A DNA stretch of 64,000 nt from Algoriphagus faecimaris (GCF_900101705.1 NZ_FNAC01000003.1:1-64000), one strand, 5' to 3'. Numbered from the stretch's first letter, positions 52,013 through 60,570 are shown. Notes: generated by a model not told the origin, from the letters alone. Numbers and translations: made by a program.

Positions 52013-53374
52013 ATGAAATTATTCATTCTGGGAATTCTATTGCCTTTTCTTAATGGAACAGCCCCTTATCAAGATACTGATACACTGCTAATTAATCACG
52101 TGAATGTGATCAGTATGACCTCCAATGAAGTATTGGAAGACCAAGAAGTATGGATTGTAAATCAGAAAATTCAACGTATTCAAGCTGCATCGAATAGTCT
52201 GAAATCAGGCTTTTACCGAGTTGTGGATGCTTCGGGAAAGTATTTGGTTCCAGGATTTCATGAAATGCATTTTCATTGGAGAAATCAACAGGGAGGTATC
52301 GAGCGCGATCTGAACCTTTTGCTGGCCAATGGGGTGACCACAGTCCGGAATATGGCAGAATATGACTGGCAAGATCAGGTGGCTATCCGAGAAAAAATTA
52401 ATTCGGGTGAAATTCTGGGTCCCAGATATTTCACCACAGGACCTTACTTGAATTCCTCCATGCTGCAAAGTGAGGAGGAGGCGAGAGAAAAGGTTCAACT
52501 CCATATCGAAAAGGGATATGATTTCCTGAAAATCGCAGACAATCTCCCAGAAAATAGCTACCTGATTCTGTTAGAGGAAGCCGAAAAAGTGGGGCTTCCA
52601 GTCATCGGGCATGCGCAACGGGCATTGGAAATAGACTACTCTCTGAGAATGAAGTCCATCGAGCATGTGGAGGAATTTGTCTATCTCTTTGAAGAAACTC
52701 AACGAAATGATGAGAATTTTATGGACTCCATTGTGGAGGAAATTAAAATCAGCGGGATTACTATAGTGCCTACATTAAAGGTGTTCGAACGGATTGTCTA
52801 TTATCTCAATGATTCTGAATTCAAGAAATTAGAACAAGTGGAATGTTCAGAATATATGCTTCCCGGCGATAGAAATTATTGGCTTTCTGACGAGAACCCT
52901 TATAGAAAAGACCTTAAAGGGAAAGTGCTTTTTGGTAAAGATGCGGAGGTATTATTGGCCGAATGGTTGGTATGGATGAAGGACTTTACACTCAAATTGG
53001 CTGAGGCAGGTGTGCCTTTTATGATTGGTTCAGATACCTTTGGTCTAGTTGTTCCAGGCTTTTCCCTTCATGAGGAAATGGAGCTTTTACAGGATGCCGG
53101 GATGGATGCTTTCGAAATATTGAAGGCTGCAACCATTACTCCAGCTCGGTATTTGGGTACACAGGCGGTGGAGGGAACAGTTTCTGTTGGGAAAAATGCC
53201 AACCTCGTCCTTTTGCACTCCAATCCCTTAGAAGATATCCGAGCTACCAAGGATATTTCTGCTGTTATACTCAATGGGAAATTGATGGATCGCAATTCCT
53301 TGGACTCTTTGCTAAAGGAAGTTTTGGAAATTAATGCTTCCTTTATTCCATCACCCAATTCAAACAAAGATTAA
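52013..53374 (+). CDS. Amidohydrolase-family protein, exported
   Basis: 453 residues with a short hydrophobic N-terminus (LFILGILLPFLNG). The metal site HxH is in 'EMHFHW' (near residue 85), the next histidine in 'VIGHAQR', and a late aspartate in 'MIGSDTFG'. The end 'GTVSVGKNANLVLLHSNPLEDIRATKDISAVILNGK' is the cyclic-amidohydrolase hallmark (PF01979). A second metal-bridging lysine candidate is in 'DFLKIAD'. It acts on cyclic amides, dipeptides or similar substrates in the periplasm; not determined. Probably co-transcribed with the hydrolase 31 bp upstream. Confidence 0.88.
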   Translation: MKLFILGILLPFLNGTAPYQDTDTLLINHVNVISMTSNEVLEDQEVWIVNQKIQRIQAASNSLKSGFYRVVDASGKYLVPGFHEMHFHWRNQQGGIERDLNLLLANGVTTVRNMAEYDWQDQVAIREKINSGEILGPRYFTTGPYLNSSMLQSEEEAREKVQLHIEKGYDFLKIADNLPENSYLILLEEAEKVGLPVIGHAQRALEIDYSLRMKSIEHVEEFVYLFEETQRNDENFMDSIVEEIKISGITIVPTLKVFERIVYYLNDSEFKKLEQVECSEYMLPGDRNYWLSDENPYRKDLKGKVLFGKDAEVLLAEWLVWMKDFTLKLAEAGVPFMIGSDTFGLVVPGFSLHEEMELLQDAGMDAFEILKAATITPARYLGTQAVEGTVSVGKNANLVLLHSNPLEDIRATKDISAVILNGKLMDRNSLDSLLKEVLEINASFIPSPNSNKD

Positions 53375-53461
53375 ATTGATAATGAAAATCTATTTGAAAG
53401 AAATTATCTCTATTGTCTTTTCTGTTAATAATCAGAAACTGGCTGGTTAAAATGTTTGATT

Positions 53462-53904
53462 ATGAGATATATAATTGAAAAGTGCGAGCCTTCTGTTTTT
53501 CCACAATTAGTGGAGATTTGGGAGGATTCAGTGAGAAAGACCCATGATTTTCTTTCATAAGACGATATTGCTTACTTCAAAACCTTGATCTTAGACACCC
53601 ATTTATATGCAGTGGATTTACGGGTAGTACGTGTTTCCAAAGGTCAAATCTTAGGTTTTTAGGAGTTGATGGGAGGAATTTGGAGATGTTGTTTTTACAT
53701 TCTAATGCTTTTGGAAAAGGACTGGGTAGACTTTGCCTTGACTATTCAATCAATAAAATGGGAGTGGAAAAGGTAGATGTTAATGAACAGAATGAGCGGG
53801 CTTTGGGATTTTACTTGCATTGTGGGTTTCAAATAGTCGGGAGATCCGAATTGGATCCGCAGGGAAAACCTTTCCCCATTTTTCATCTGGCATTGAAGTC
53901 CTGA
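53462..53904 (+). pseudogene. GNAT acetyltransferase gene, decayed
   Basis: From ATG 53462 the product 'VEIWEDSVRKTHDFLS' is a clear GNAT (YjaB-like) N-terminus, ended by a TAA at 53558. Later the frame reads GQILGF and meets TAG at 53660. Adding one T to the T5 run at 53656-53660 restores 'GFLGVDGRNLEMLFLH', the acetyl-CoA-binding 'GKGLGRLCLDY' and the end 'DVNEQNERALGFYLHCGFQ'. So one nonsense mutation and one 1-bp deletion disable it. The 3' half alone (from 53680) has an ATG but lacks the first half of the fold. Confidence 0.88.
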
Positions 53905-53934
53905 TTCAAATCTTTTTTTCAAGAATTCCACTTC

Positions 53935-53978
53935 TTAACCCAAGTCAATTTTTAGAACAGAGGTGGGTTTTACTTTTG
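53935..53978 (+). promoter_or_regulatory. CRP/FNR-like site C and -7 element (dehydrogenase gene)
   Basis: TTAACCCAAGTCAA (53935-53948), 22 bp, TACTTTTG (53971-53978). The ATG of the dehydrogenase is at 54004. Confidence 0.7.
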
Positions 53979-54003
53979 AAGTGTAAATCAAAACTCTTTG
54001 AAA

Positions 54004-54963
54004 ATGAAAGCATTTACCTTTAAAAAGTATGGTTCTTCGGATGTGTTAAATCCTGAAACCCTAGAGAAGCCAATTCCAAAAGCCAACCAGATTTTGGTGA
54101 AAATTTACGCAACTTCCGTGACTGCGGGAGACTGGAGAGTCCGCAGTGCAACCCCTTTTCCTATTCGATTTCATTCCGGGTTACTAAAGCCAAAGAATAC
54201 TTTGCTTGGCCATGAGTTTGCCGGAGTAGTTGAAATGGTCGGAGAGGAAGTGGGAGAATTTCAGGTCGGGAACCGGGTTTTTGGAAGCATGGGGATGAAG
54301 TCAGGGACTTATGCTGAATACATAGCAGTCGATGTTGAGTCGCCCATAGCAAAAATTCCAGAAGGATTGAGCTTTGAGGAAGCTGCGGTGGTTCCGGTAG
54401 GCTTTCTTTCGGCATATTATTTTCTTCAAAAAGTAAATCTGAAGCCGGGAATGAAGGTTTTGATCCATGGAGTATCCGGATCGGTTGGGTCAGCGATGCT
54501 CCAACTGGCTAAAGCAAAGAATGCCTATGTAGTAGGGGTCTGTAGTTCTAAAAATGCGAGTTGGGTGAAAGATTGGGGAGCTGACGAGGTAATTAGCTAT
54601 GATAATGAAGACTTTACTATACTTCCCAAAAAATTCGATCTGATTGTTAACGCGGTTGGAAAGACTTCTTTTCGGGAGATTAAACATTTACTCAAGCCTG
54701 AAGGGAAATACATGTCTAATGATGCTGTCTTGTCCGATTATTTGGATTTGCTGACTCAGACCTTAGGTGGTAAAAAAGAGCAAGTCATCGTCGGGATTGC
54801 TGAGCAAAAAAAGACTGATTTGAGAGTAATTCAATCTTTGCTAGCGGAAAGAAAAATCAGGCCTTACTTGGATAGAGTTTATTCATTCGACGAAATTTCT
54901 GCTGCCCATACCTATGTGGAAAAAGGAAGAAAAGCAGGGAATGTGGCTATTCAGATTGCATAG
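54004..54963 (+). CDS. Zinc-independent medium-chain dehydrogenase (quinone oxidoreductase type)
   Basis: 319 residues from ATG 54004; a TTG two codons earlier is less likely. The GroES-like N-terminal half has 'GHEFAGVVEMVGEEV' and 'PEGLSFEEAAVVPVGFLSAYYFL'; the nucleotide-binding fold starts with 'VLIHGVSGSVGSAMLQLAK'. The zinc ligands of true alcohol dehydrogenases are missing, so it is a NADPH:quinone reductase or RTN4IP1-like enzyme reducing activated alkenes or quinones. It is a member of the putative Crp/Fnr regulon (site C) and converges with a Crp/Fnr gene whose stop is 1 bp away. Confidence 0.88.
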   Translation: MKAFTFKKYGSSDVLNPETLEKPIPKANQILVKIYATSVTAGDWRVRSATPFPIRFHSGLLKPKNTLLGHEFAGVVEMVGEEVGEFQVGNRVFGSMGMKSGTYAEYIAVDVESPIAKIPEGLSFEEAAVVPVGFLSAYYFLQKVNLKPGMKVLIHGVSGSVGSAMLQLAKAKNAYVVGVCSSKNASWVKDWGADEVISYDNEDFTILPKKFDLIVNAVGKTSFREIKHLLKPEGKYMSNDAVLSDYLDLLTQTLGGKKEQVIVGIAEQKKTDLRVIQSLLAERKIRPYLDRVYSFDEISAAHTYVEKGRKAGNVAIQIA

Positions 54964-54964
54964 A

Positions 54965-55537
54965 TCAAGATTTGGTAGCCAACCGTTTTCGAATCCTGCT
55001 TAGAGATTCTGGTTTTACTCCAAGGTAAGAGGCCAGAATATACTGGGGAACCCGGTTGAGTAGTTCCGGTTGATTTTCCTGCAATTCCAAGTAGCGTTTC
55101 TCCGGTGACTTAATCATGTAATCGGCCAGCATTTGTTGGTTTTTCCCAAACTCCTGCTCAATTGAAACCCTGCATACTGATTCAAATACCGGTACCCGTT
55201 TAATCAGTTCCTGTTCATTATCATAGCTTAAAATGGTCAGGGTAGTATCTTCCACGCATTCAAAATAATGCTTAGCCGGGGTTTTGTTCAAGTAGCTTGA
55301 AAGGGAAGCAATGGGCTGACCTTCTTCAAAAAAGTGAATAGTTCTTTCCTCTCCATCGATTAAGTAATACAAACGAACAAGACCTTTCAGGTTGAAATAG
55401 GATTCCTTGGAAACCTGACCCTCAGCTAAAAGAATTGTACCCTTTTTGAAGGTTTTGATCGGGATCAATTCGTCGATGATTTGAGCTTCTTCCTCTGTGA
55501 GAGGGATTTCAAATAGGGATGAACTTTGTGTGACCAT
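54965..55537 (-). CDS. Crp/Fnr-family regulator 1
   Basis: 190 residues: a cyclic-nucleotide-binding jelly roll (about 10-130, 'KGTILLAEGQVSKESYFNLKG') and a winged HTH at the C-terminus ('YILASYLGVKPESLSRIRKRL'). No cysteine cluster for an Fe-S site is seen, so it is not a classical Fnr; the ligand is unknown. It lies tail to tail with the dehydrogenase gene that carries a Crp/Fnr-like operator. Confidence 0.88.
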   Translation of the reverse strand: MVTQSSSLFEIPLTEEEAQIIDELIPIKTFKKGTILLAEGQVSKESYFNLKGLVRLYYLIDGEERTIHFFEEGQPIASLSSYLNKTPAKHYFECVEDTTLTILSYDNEQELIKRVPVFESVCRVSIEQEFGKNQQMLADYMIKSPEKRYLELQENQPELLNRVPQYILASYLGVKPESLSRIRKRLATKS

Positions 55538-55638
55538 GGCTTAAAATAGGAATTTTCAAAAAAAATGAGTGTGTATATCTTGGAATAAATACGAATGGGG
55601 TATGCTTTGAACCTTTTTCCAACACAATAAAAACAAAA

Positions 55639-56103
55639 ATGCTTGAAATGAAAACTGCTATTGCGTATTTACTGTATTTGGGGTTTTTGGGAGTTCAAAA
55701 TGATTTAAATACTAACTCTGATGAAAAATCTAAACAGAAAGAATTGATCAATCAATATTATCAACTCAATCTTAAAATTTTCAGTAAAGGATCTGATATG
55801 AAAGATGTTGAAGCATTATTTCAACTGTTCACAGAAGACTTTACTTATGTCCATAGGGAATATGGTGGAGTTTATACCCGAGAAGAGTTGTACACTGGAT
55901 ATTGCCGAAACCTGGAATTAGGAGAATACGACGGAAGCATTTATGATATCCGTGTATTTTCGCTCATTTCTGGAAAAGATGCACTAGCTGTAAGCAAGAG
56001 ATTCTTATCCAAAACCAATCCAAACCCTCAAAAGGAAGATGGAGAAATGGCTGTATTTGAATTTAGGAATGGAATGATTTACAGGATCACGGAATATTGG
56101 TAA
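55639..56103 (+). CDS. NTF2-like (SnoaL/DUF4440-type) protein
   Basis: 154 residues. The ATG at 55639 follows an A-rich leader; ATG 55648 gives a neater signal (MKTAIAYLLYLGFLG). The helix-rich cone fold is visible in 'DVEALFQLFTEDFTYVHREYGGVYTREELYTGY' and the ending 'MAVFEFRNGMIYRITEYW', as in nuclear-transport-factor-2-like proteins. These bind or isomerise small molecules; the ligand is unknown. Exported or membrane-attached, lying between the two Crp/Fnr genes. Confidence 0.78.
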   Translation: MLEMKTAIAYLLYLGFLGVQNDLNTNSDEKSKQKELINQYYQLNLKIFSKGSDMKDVEALFQLFTEDFTYVHREYGGVYTREELYTGYCRNLELGEYDGSIYDIRVFSLISGKDALAVSKRFLSKTNPNPQKEDGEMAVFEFRNGMIYRITEYW

Positions 56104-56111
56104 TCACTGGT

Positions 56112-56690
56112 TTACCAGTCCATTTTCTTTTTCATTCGGCTGAAAAACTCTGGTGTCACTCCCAAATAGGATGCGATGAGTTTCTGGGGAATTCGAGTTT
56201 CGTATTTCTTGAATTTTTCATGAAAAGCACGATAGCGATCTTCCCCGGACTGACTATTGGTTTCTAAAATCCGCTCTTGAAAAGATACAAAAGCCCGCTG
56301 GGTAACAATTCGAAAAAAACGCTCCAATTGGGGGATTATAGAATACAATTCTTCCAATACCTCATAAGAAAGTTCGAGAACGGTGCTTTCCTCCAAGGCC
56401 TGAACATTAAAAATGGCTTCCCCTTGGGTAATAAAGCTTTTCAGATCACTGATCCACCAACCTTCAAAGGCGAATTGGATGATATGGTCTTTTCCCTTGT
56501 CATCAGTAAAGTAGGCCATAACCGATCCTTCTAGAACGAAATTGGTCACATTGCTTTTCCCCCCTGCAAATACCAAAAACTGCCCCTTTTTGTATTTGCG
56601 GGTACTGAGTTTGGAAAGAATTAGGGACTTCTCATAGTCAGATAGTACAATGTGTTTTTCCAAGCTTTGCCAAAGTAGTTCAGGAATCAT
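56112..56690 (-). CDS. Crp/Fnr-family regulator 2
   Basis: 192 residues, jelly roll N-terminal ('KGQFLVFAGGKSNVTNFVLEG') and winged HTH C-terminal ('KLIASYLGVTPEFFSRMKKKM'). The HTH differs from regulator 1 in the recognition helix (TPEFFSRM against KPESLSRI). A CRP/FNR-like dyad (56692-56705) starts 2 bp before its ATG, where binding would block its own expression; a second dyad 23 bp further points at the divergent cyclase operon. It is therefore the best candidate regulator of that regulon. Confidence 0.88.
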   Translation of the reverse strand: MIPELLWQSLEKHIVLSDYEKSLILSKLSTRKYKKGQFLVFAGGKSNVTNFVLEGSVMAYFTDDKGKDHIIQFAFEGWWISDLKSFITQGEAIFNVQALEESTVLELSYEVLEELYSIIPQLERFFRIVTQRAFVSFQERILETNSQSGEDRYRAFHEKFKKYETRIPQKLIASYLGVTPEFFSRMKKKMDW

Positions 56691-56691
56691 C

Positions 56692-56705
56692 TTGATCTAG
56701 GTTAA
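56692..56705 (-). promoter_or_regulatory. CRP/FNR-like site D at the Crp/Fnr 2 start
   Basis: TTGATCTAGGTTAA on the plus strand, the closest match to the classical TTGAT-N4-ATCAA FNR box among the five sites. It abuts the start codon of regulator 2. No -7 element at 22 bp spacing exists here. Confidence 0.55.
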
Positions 56706-56714
56706 GTGAAAGAC

Positions 56715-56758
56715 TTAATCCAGGTCATTCGACAAGGATTGTAATTGCAGGACCTTTG
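56715..56758 (+). promoter_or_regulatory. CRP/FNR-like site E and -7 element (cyclase operon)
   Basis: TTAATCCAGGTCAT (56715-56728), 22 bp, GACCTTTG (56751-56758, one base off TAnnTTTG). The cyclase ATG is at 56792. Confidence 0.6.
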
Positions 56759-56791
56759 AAATGTTATTATAAACCAAAAAAAACTAATATC

Positions 56792-57775
56792 ATGAAAAAA
56801 TGGATGTTCTTTTCCTATTTCTTAACCTTTCAGGCAGGTTTTGGTCTTTCACAGGTCATGTTATCTGAAGAAGTTGGAATAAGCCCTTGGGGCCCCGATG
56901 ATGAAATAGGTACGCTCAATTTGATGAGCGATCAGAGTAGATTAGAGGTGTTGAGCCGGATTGGGTCTGGTAAAATCTATGACTTGGGTGTGGAGTATTT
57001 TGTTGGAATGCCCAGCTTTCATGCTTTGGGAGATCCAGCCTATAAAATTTGGATGACCCATACTCCCAAAGGTACGCTCATTGACAATCCCAATGGAATG
57101 GGAGATGCGATGAATGCCAAAGTCAGCTATACCGGCGATGCCATTTCCATGTATACCCACATGGGAACCCATATCGATGCATTGAATCACTTTGGCTTAA
57201 ATAATAAAATCTGGAATGGCTTTTCAGTTGATGAATACTTGGGGGATAAAGGATGGAAAAAAACAGGAGCCGAAACCATTCCTCCCATAATCGGAAGAGG
57301 TGTTTTAATAGACGTCCTAGCTCTGAAAGAGGTAGAACAGCTGCCTGAAAATTATCGAATCAACTCTTCTGATTTGAAATCAGCGCTCGAAAAGCAAGGA
57401 ACGAAACTGGAGAAGGGAGACATTGTCCTCATCCGAACCGGGCAAGCTAGGCATTACGAACATGCTGACCAGTATCTTGATAACTACCCCGGGATCAACC
57501 TAGACGCAGTCAAATGGCTGGTGGAGGATCAAGAGATCATGCTTTTGGGTGCAGATAATTTAAGTTTCGAAGCTTTCCCGCCTGAGCGTGAGGATAATTG
57601 GGTACCCGTCCATACCTATCTGCTGGCAGAAAAAGGTGTCATGTTTATCGAGCAAATGAACCTGGAGAGTTTAGCCCAAGATAAGGTTTATGAATTTGCC
57701 TTTATAGGCAGCTCGTTAAAGTTGAGAGGAGCATCTGCAGCACCGATGCGTCCCATAGCTATACCTATCCAATGA
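56792..57775 (+). CDS. Cyclase-family (kynurenine formamidase-like) hydrolase, exported
   Basis: 327 residues from ATG 56792, which begins a signal peptide (cleavage near GLSQ); an ATG 36 bp upstream lacks one. The hallmark metal motif HxGTHxDxxxHF is present as 'HMGTHIDALNHF'. 'GDIVLIRTGQA' and 'HTYLLAEKGVMFIEQMNL' are the other conserved blocks of PF04199. These enzymes hydrolyse cyclic or formyl amides with Mn2+/Zn2+. First gene of the operon 56792-60279, under CRP/FNR-like site E. Confidence 0.87.
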   Translation: MKKWMFFSYFLTFQAGFGLSQVMLSEEVGISPWGPDDEIGTLNLMSDQSRLEVLSRIGSGKIYDLGVEYFVGMPSFHALGDPAYKIWMTHTPKGTLIDNPNGMGDAMNAKVSYTGDAISMYTHMGTHIDALNHFGLNNKIWNGFSVDEYLGDKGWKKTGAETIPPIIGRGVLIDVLALKEVEQLPENYRINSSDLKSALEKQGTKLEKGDIVLIRTGQARHYEHADQYLDNYPGINLDAVKWLVEDQEIMLLGADNLSFEAFPPEREDNWVPVHTYLLAEKGVMFIEQMNLESLAQDKVYEFAFIGSSLKLRGASAAPMRPIAIPIQ

Positions 57776-58233
57776 TTGATCTGAAAATGGAAAATCTTCA
57801 TTTGATGGTAACGGCCTTTGGAGTTGGAATCCTTATTGTCCTGCAAGGCAGTCTAAATGCACAGTTAGGGGTAAGGTTAGACAATGCATTAGTAGCATCT
57901 TCTATTAGTCTCCTTGTCAGTGCTTCACTCGGTGTTTTAGTAGTTCTTCTTGTTCAAGAGAATATGGCTGTATTGGAAAAAATCCAGACCATTCCATTGT
58001 ACTTATTGTTCTTGGGGGGAGTTCTGAGCTTTCTTGCAATTGCTTCTTTTTACTATGTGATTCCAAAAATCGGGATTTCTACTACGGTCGCATTTGGTTT
58101 AAGCGGTCAATTGATTTTTGCAGGATTGGCTAGCCACTTTGGGTGGTTTGGATTACCTGTTGAGCCCATCACTTTTAAAAGAATGATGGGAATCTCCCTG
58201 ATGATTCTTTCAGTATTACTAATTAAATCCTAG
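57772..58233 (+). CDS. YdcZ-type (DUF606) DMT-family membrane transporter
   Basis: 153 residues with four to five membrane segments: 'VTAFGVGILIVLQGSLNAQLG', 'SISLLVSASLGVLVVLLV', 'LYLLFLGGVLSFLAIASFYYVI' and 'MGISLMILSVLLI'. This is the half-size DMT fold of PF04657, thought to work as dimers. The ATG overlaps the stop of the cyclase gene (ATGA at 57772); an internal start at the sixth codon (57787) is possible. Substrate unknown, plausibly a product or substrate of the operon's enzymes. Confidence 0.85.
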   Translation: MIDLKMENLHLMVTAFGVGILIVLQGSLNAQLGVRLDNALVASSISLLVSASLGVLVVLLVQENMAVLEKIQTIPLYLLFLGGVLSFLAIASFYYVIPKIGISTTVAFGLSGQLIFAGLASHFGWFGLPVEPITFKRMMGISLMILSVLLIKS

Positions 58234-58240
58234 TGGTAAA

Positions 58241-58960
58241 ATGAATGTGTTGAAATATCAAAATCTATTCAACCTTACTGAATTATGGAAAATAGGAGGG
58301 CTTTTATCCGGTAAATTCATTTCAGAGAATGGGGTTTTTGCCAGTTTCGGAACTGAGGGAGATTGGCCAAATAAGGTATGGATAAAAGGCTCTTTAAATT
58401 CCCAAAAGCTGTTGACTGTCCCATCGCTATTAAAGAGAAAACCCTTTAGTCTGGCAATTTGGGAGGATGAAAACAAAGATGATTTACTAGGTGAATTTGG
58501 CTTCCATCCTTCCTCTGAATTGGTGGGGATGTCCTGTGATTTAGCTTCTTTTTCTTTCCGATCCGATTCGCCGATCAAACTGCAATTGGCAAAAACTCCT
58601 GAACAAACATCGATTTGGTCTTGGGGGTTCTTTGAAGCCTTCGGGTATGAAATACCACCTATTACAGTGTTAGCCCTCGGGGAAAAAGTAAGTTTTTTCA
58701 CTGCCTCATTTGAAGGTAGTCCTATTGGAACCAGCATGATCTTTAAAGATTCCAGGAGTATATCTGGGATTTATTCGATTGGAGTGATTCCCTCTTTTAG
58801 GGGAAAAGGTCTGGCAAATCACTTATTCGAGGCAACGCTAGCTCAGCTGAAGAAAGATGGTGCCAGCAGAGCTGTCCTCCAAGCCTCTACCATGGGGATG
58901 GGATTGTATTTGAAATACGGATTTCAGTCGGATTTTAAAATCAGATTTTATAAAAACTAA
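58241..58960 (+). CDS. GNAT-family N-acetyltransferase
   Basis: 239 residues. The GNAT core is in the C-terminal half: 'GIYSIGVIPSFRGKGLANHLFEATL' contains the acetyl-CoA pyrophosphate loop R-G-K-G-L-A, and 'AVLQASTMGMGLYLKYGF' is the closing strand-helix. The N-terminal 120 residues are a variant half of the fold. It probably acetylates a small amine; substrate unknown. Third gene of the operon, 7 bp after the transporter. Confidence 0.85.
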   Translation: MNVLKYQNLFNLTELWKIGGLLSGKFISENGVFASFGTEGDWPNKVWIKGSLNSQKLLTVPSLLKRKPFSLAIWEDENKDDLLGEFGFHPSSELVGMSCDLASFSFRSDSPIKLQLAKTPEQTSIWSWGFFEAFGYEIPPITVLALGEKVSFFTASFEGSPIGTSMIFKDSRSISGIYSIGVIPSFRGKGLANHLFEATLAQLKKDGASRAVLQASTMGMGLYLKYGFQSDFKIRFYKN

Positions 58961-58973
58961 AAAAGAAAAAAAT

Positions 58974-59606
58974 ATGAACTTGATAAACACCTTAAACTGG
59001 CGCTATGCCACGAAAAAATTTGACCCAACCAAAAAAATTGATCCAACTCATTTGGAACTGCTAAAAGAGGCTGTTCGACTTTCGGTCTCCTCCTATGGGC
59101 TTCAACTCTATAAGGTTTTGATTATTGAAGATCCAAAAGTGAAGGAATCGCTTCGGGAAGCATCTTGGGACCAATCACAAATAACGGATGCATCTCATTT
59201 ATTCGTTTTTTGTAGTTATAACCGGAATTTCAATGAAGGGGTAGATTCCTATATCAACCTTTTGCAGGAGGGAGTAGATGAATCCAAGAAACCCGGCATT
59301 CAAGCTTATGGACAAAGTATTAAGGAAAATATTGACTCGATGGAAGAGTCAGAGAAACAGGCTTGGTCGGAAAAACAAGTCTATTTGGCTATGAATAATC
59401 TGTTGATTGCAGCTGGAGAACTTAAACTGGATGCCTGTCCTATGGAAGGATTTGAGCCGGATAAATACGACGAAATTTTGGGTTTAAATGAGCAGGGATT
59501 TCATGCTGTCTTAGTCGCTCCGGTAGGTTTTCGAGCCGCAGACGATTTGGCACAGTTTCGAAAGAAAGTTCGGAGAAGCACCGAAGAGCTGTTTGAACTC
59601 ATTTGA
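58974..59606 (+). CDS. NfsB-like nitroreductase (NAD(P)H-dependent, FMN)
   Basis: 210 residues, typical for the family. 'LNWRYATKKFDPTKKI' at the start and 'VRLSVSSYGLQLYKVLI' give the FMN-binding pattern of the oxygen-insensitive nitroreductases, with 'DACPMEGFEPDKYDEILGL' later. It reduces nitro, quinone or related compounds with NAD(P)H. It lies 13 bp after the GNAT gene in the operon under site E and fits a detoxification role beside the cyclase and VOC proteins. Confidence 0.9.
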   Translation: MNLINTLNWRYATKKFDPTKKIDPTHLELLKEAVRLSVSSYGLQLYKVLIIEDPKVKESLREASWDQSQITDASHLFVFCSYNRNFNEGVDSYINLLQEGVDESKKPGIQAYGQSIKENIDSMEESEKQAWSEKQVYLAMNNLLIAAGELKLDACPMEGFEPDKYDEILGLNEQGFHAVLVAPVGFRAADDLAQFRKKVRRSTEELFELI

Positions 59607-59619
59607 GGAAAAGGAGGGC

Positions 59620-60279
59620 ATGGAGATTTTAACACTTGTATTGCAAAGTGAAAATTTAAAGGAAACGGTGAAGTTTTATAGAGAAGTACTTGGTTTTGAG
59701 CTTCTTTTCAGGAAAAAGAATCAAGTGGCTTTTCAGGTAGGTACCTCAGAACTGGTATTCGAAAAAGAGACTATTGGGGCTACCCCGAAGTATCATTTTG
59801 CATTTCTTACCCCCAATCATTCAAGTGAATTGGGATTTCAATGGTTGAAAGAAAGAGGAATTAAAATTCTGAATTCGGGCGATGGTCCTATTGTGGATTT
59901 TGAAAACTGGAAAGCAAAGTCAGTCTATTTCGAGGATTCCCATGGGAATATTTTGGAATTCATTTCTCGAGAGGACCTACAAATTGACATGGTTGGAAAT
60001 TTTTCAACCCAAAGCATTCTAGGGATAAATGAAATCGGGGTGGTTACCGATTCTCCATTGGAAATGGCTGAAATAATTAAAGCCAAGTCAGGTTTGGATT
60101 ATTTCCCCAAAGGCCCAAAGGGTACTGATATTTTGGCGATGGGTGAGGACACAGGTCTCTTGGTGATTTCTAAGAAGGGCCGGAATTGGTGCCCTACAAA
60201 ATCACCTTCAAAACCTAGTCGGATAAAAGTTGAAATCAAGGTTGGGAATAAGTCTACCTGGTTCGAATTCAGTAGATAA
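59620..60279 (+). CDS. VOC-family (glyoxalase-fold) protein
   Basis: 219 residues from ATG 59620, preceded by a strong AAGGAGG site just 2 bp away; a TTG upstream of the site is not favoured. Residues 1-115 show the paired beta-alpha-beta modules of the VOC fold: 'NLKETVKFYREVLGFELLFR' and 'VYFEDSHGNILEFISRE'. The second half is more divergent. It probably binds a divalent metal and processes or binds a small electrophile. Last gene of the five-gene operon. Confidence 0.85.
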   Translation: MEILTLVLQSENLKETVKFYREVLGFELLFRKKNQVAFQVGTSELVFEKETIGATPKYHFAFLTPNHSSELGFQWLKERGIKILNSGDGPIVDFENWKAKSVYFEDSHGNILEFISREDLQIDMVGNFSTQSILGINEIGVVTDSPLEMAEIIKAKSGLDYFPKGPKGTDILAMGEDTGLLVISKKGRNWCPTKSPSKPSRIKVEIKVGNKSTWFEFSR

Positions 60280-60299
60280 AGTCAACTAGGTAAAATTTA

Positions 60300-60570
60300 T
60301 TATGGAATAATTTAAGCGCACCTTCATTTACTCGGAGTGGAGCAGTGGATGAAGCGCTGTGCTTTGGTTGGATAGATTGCACCAAAAAAACTATCGACGA
60401 AGATTAGGGATATGCAATACATTGGAAAAAGGAAGCCAACTAGTAATTGGTAAGTGTTTACCAAAGAAAAGTGTCTCTACCCTTTCAAAATAGCCGAATG
60501 GCGAAAGCGGTATACAAATACATCAAAACTGAAAAGAATTAGCAAAAACTTGGAATTTATAAAATCGTAA
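60300..60570 (+). pseudogene. YdeI/OmpD-associated-like gene remnant
   Basis: 'AVDEALCFGWIDCTKKTIDED' (from 60342) is the signature block of the YdeI family. It hits TAG at 60405; a +1 shift restores 'DMQYIGKRKPTSNW' (from 60409), which hits TAA at 60451 and continues with 'VFTKEKCLYPF' to a TAA at 60568. Start codon and C-terminal region are not recognisable. The remnant follows the VOC gene directly and has no function. Confidence 0.75.

Noticed and set aside
53680-53904. Independent short acetyltransferase gene
   Set aside because: It is the frameshifted 3' half of the GNAT pseudogene and lacks the N-terminal half of the fold.
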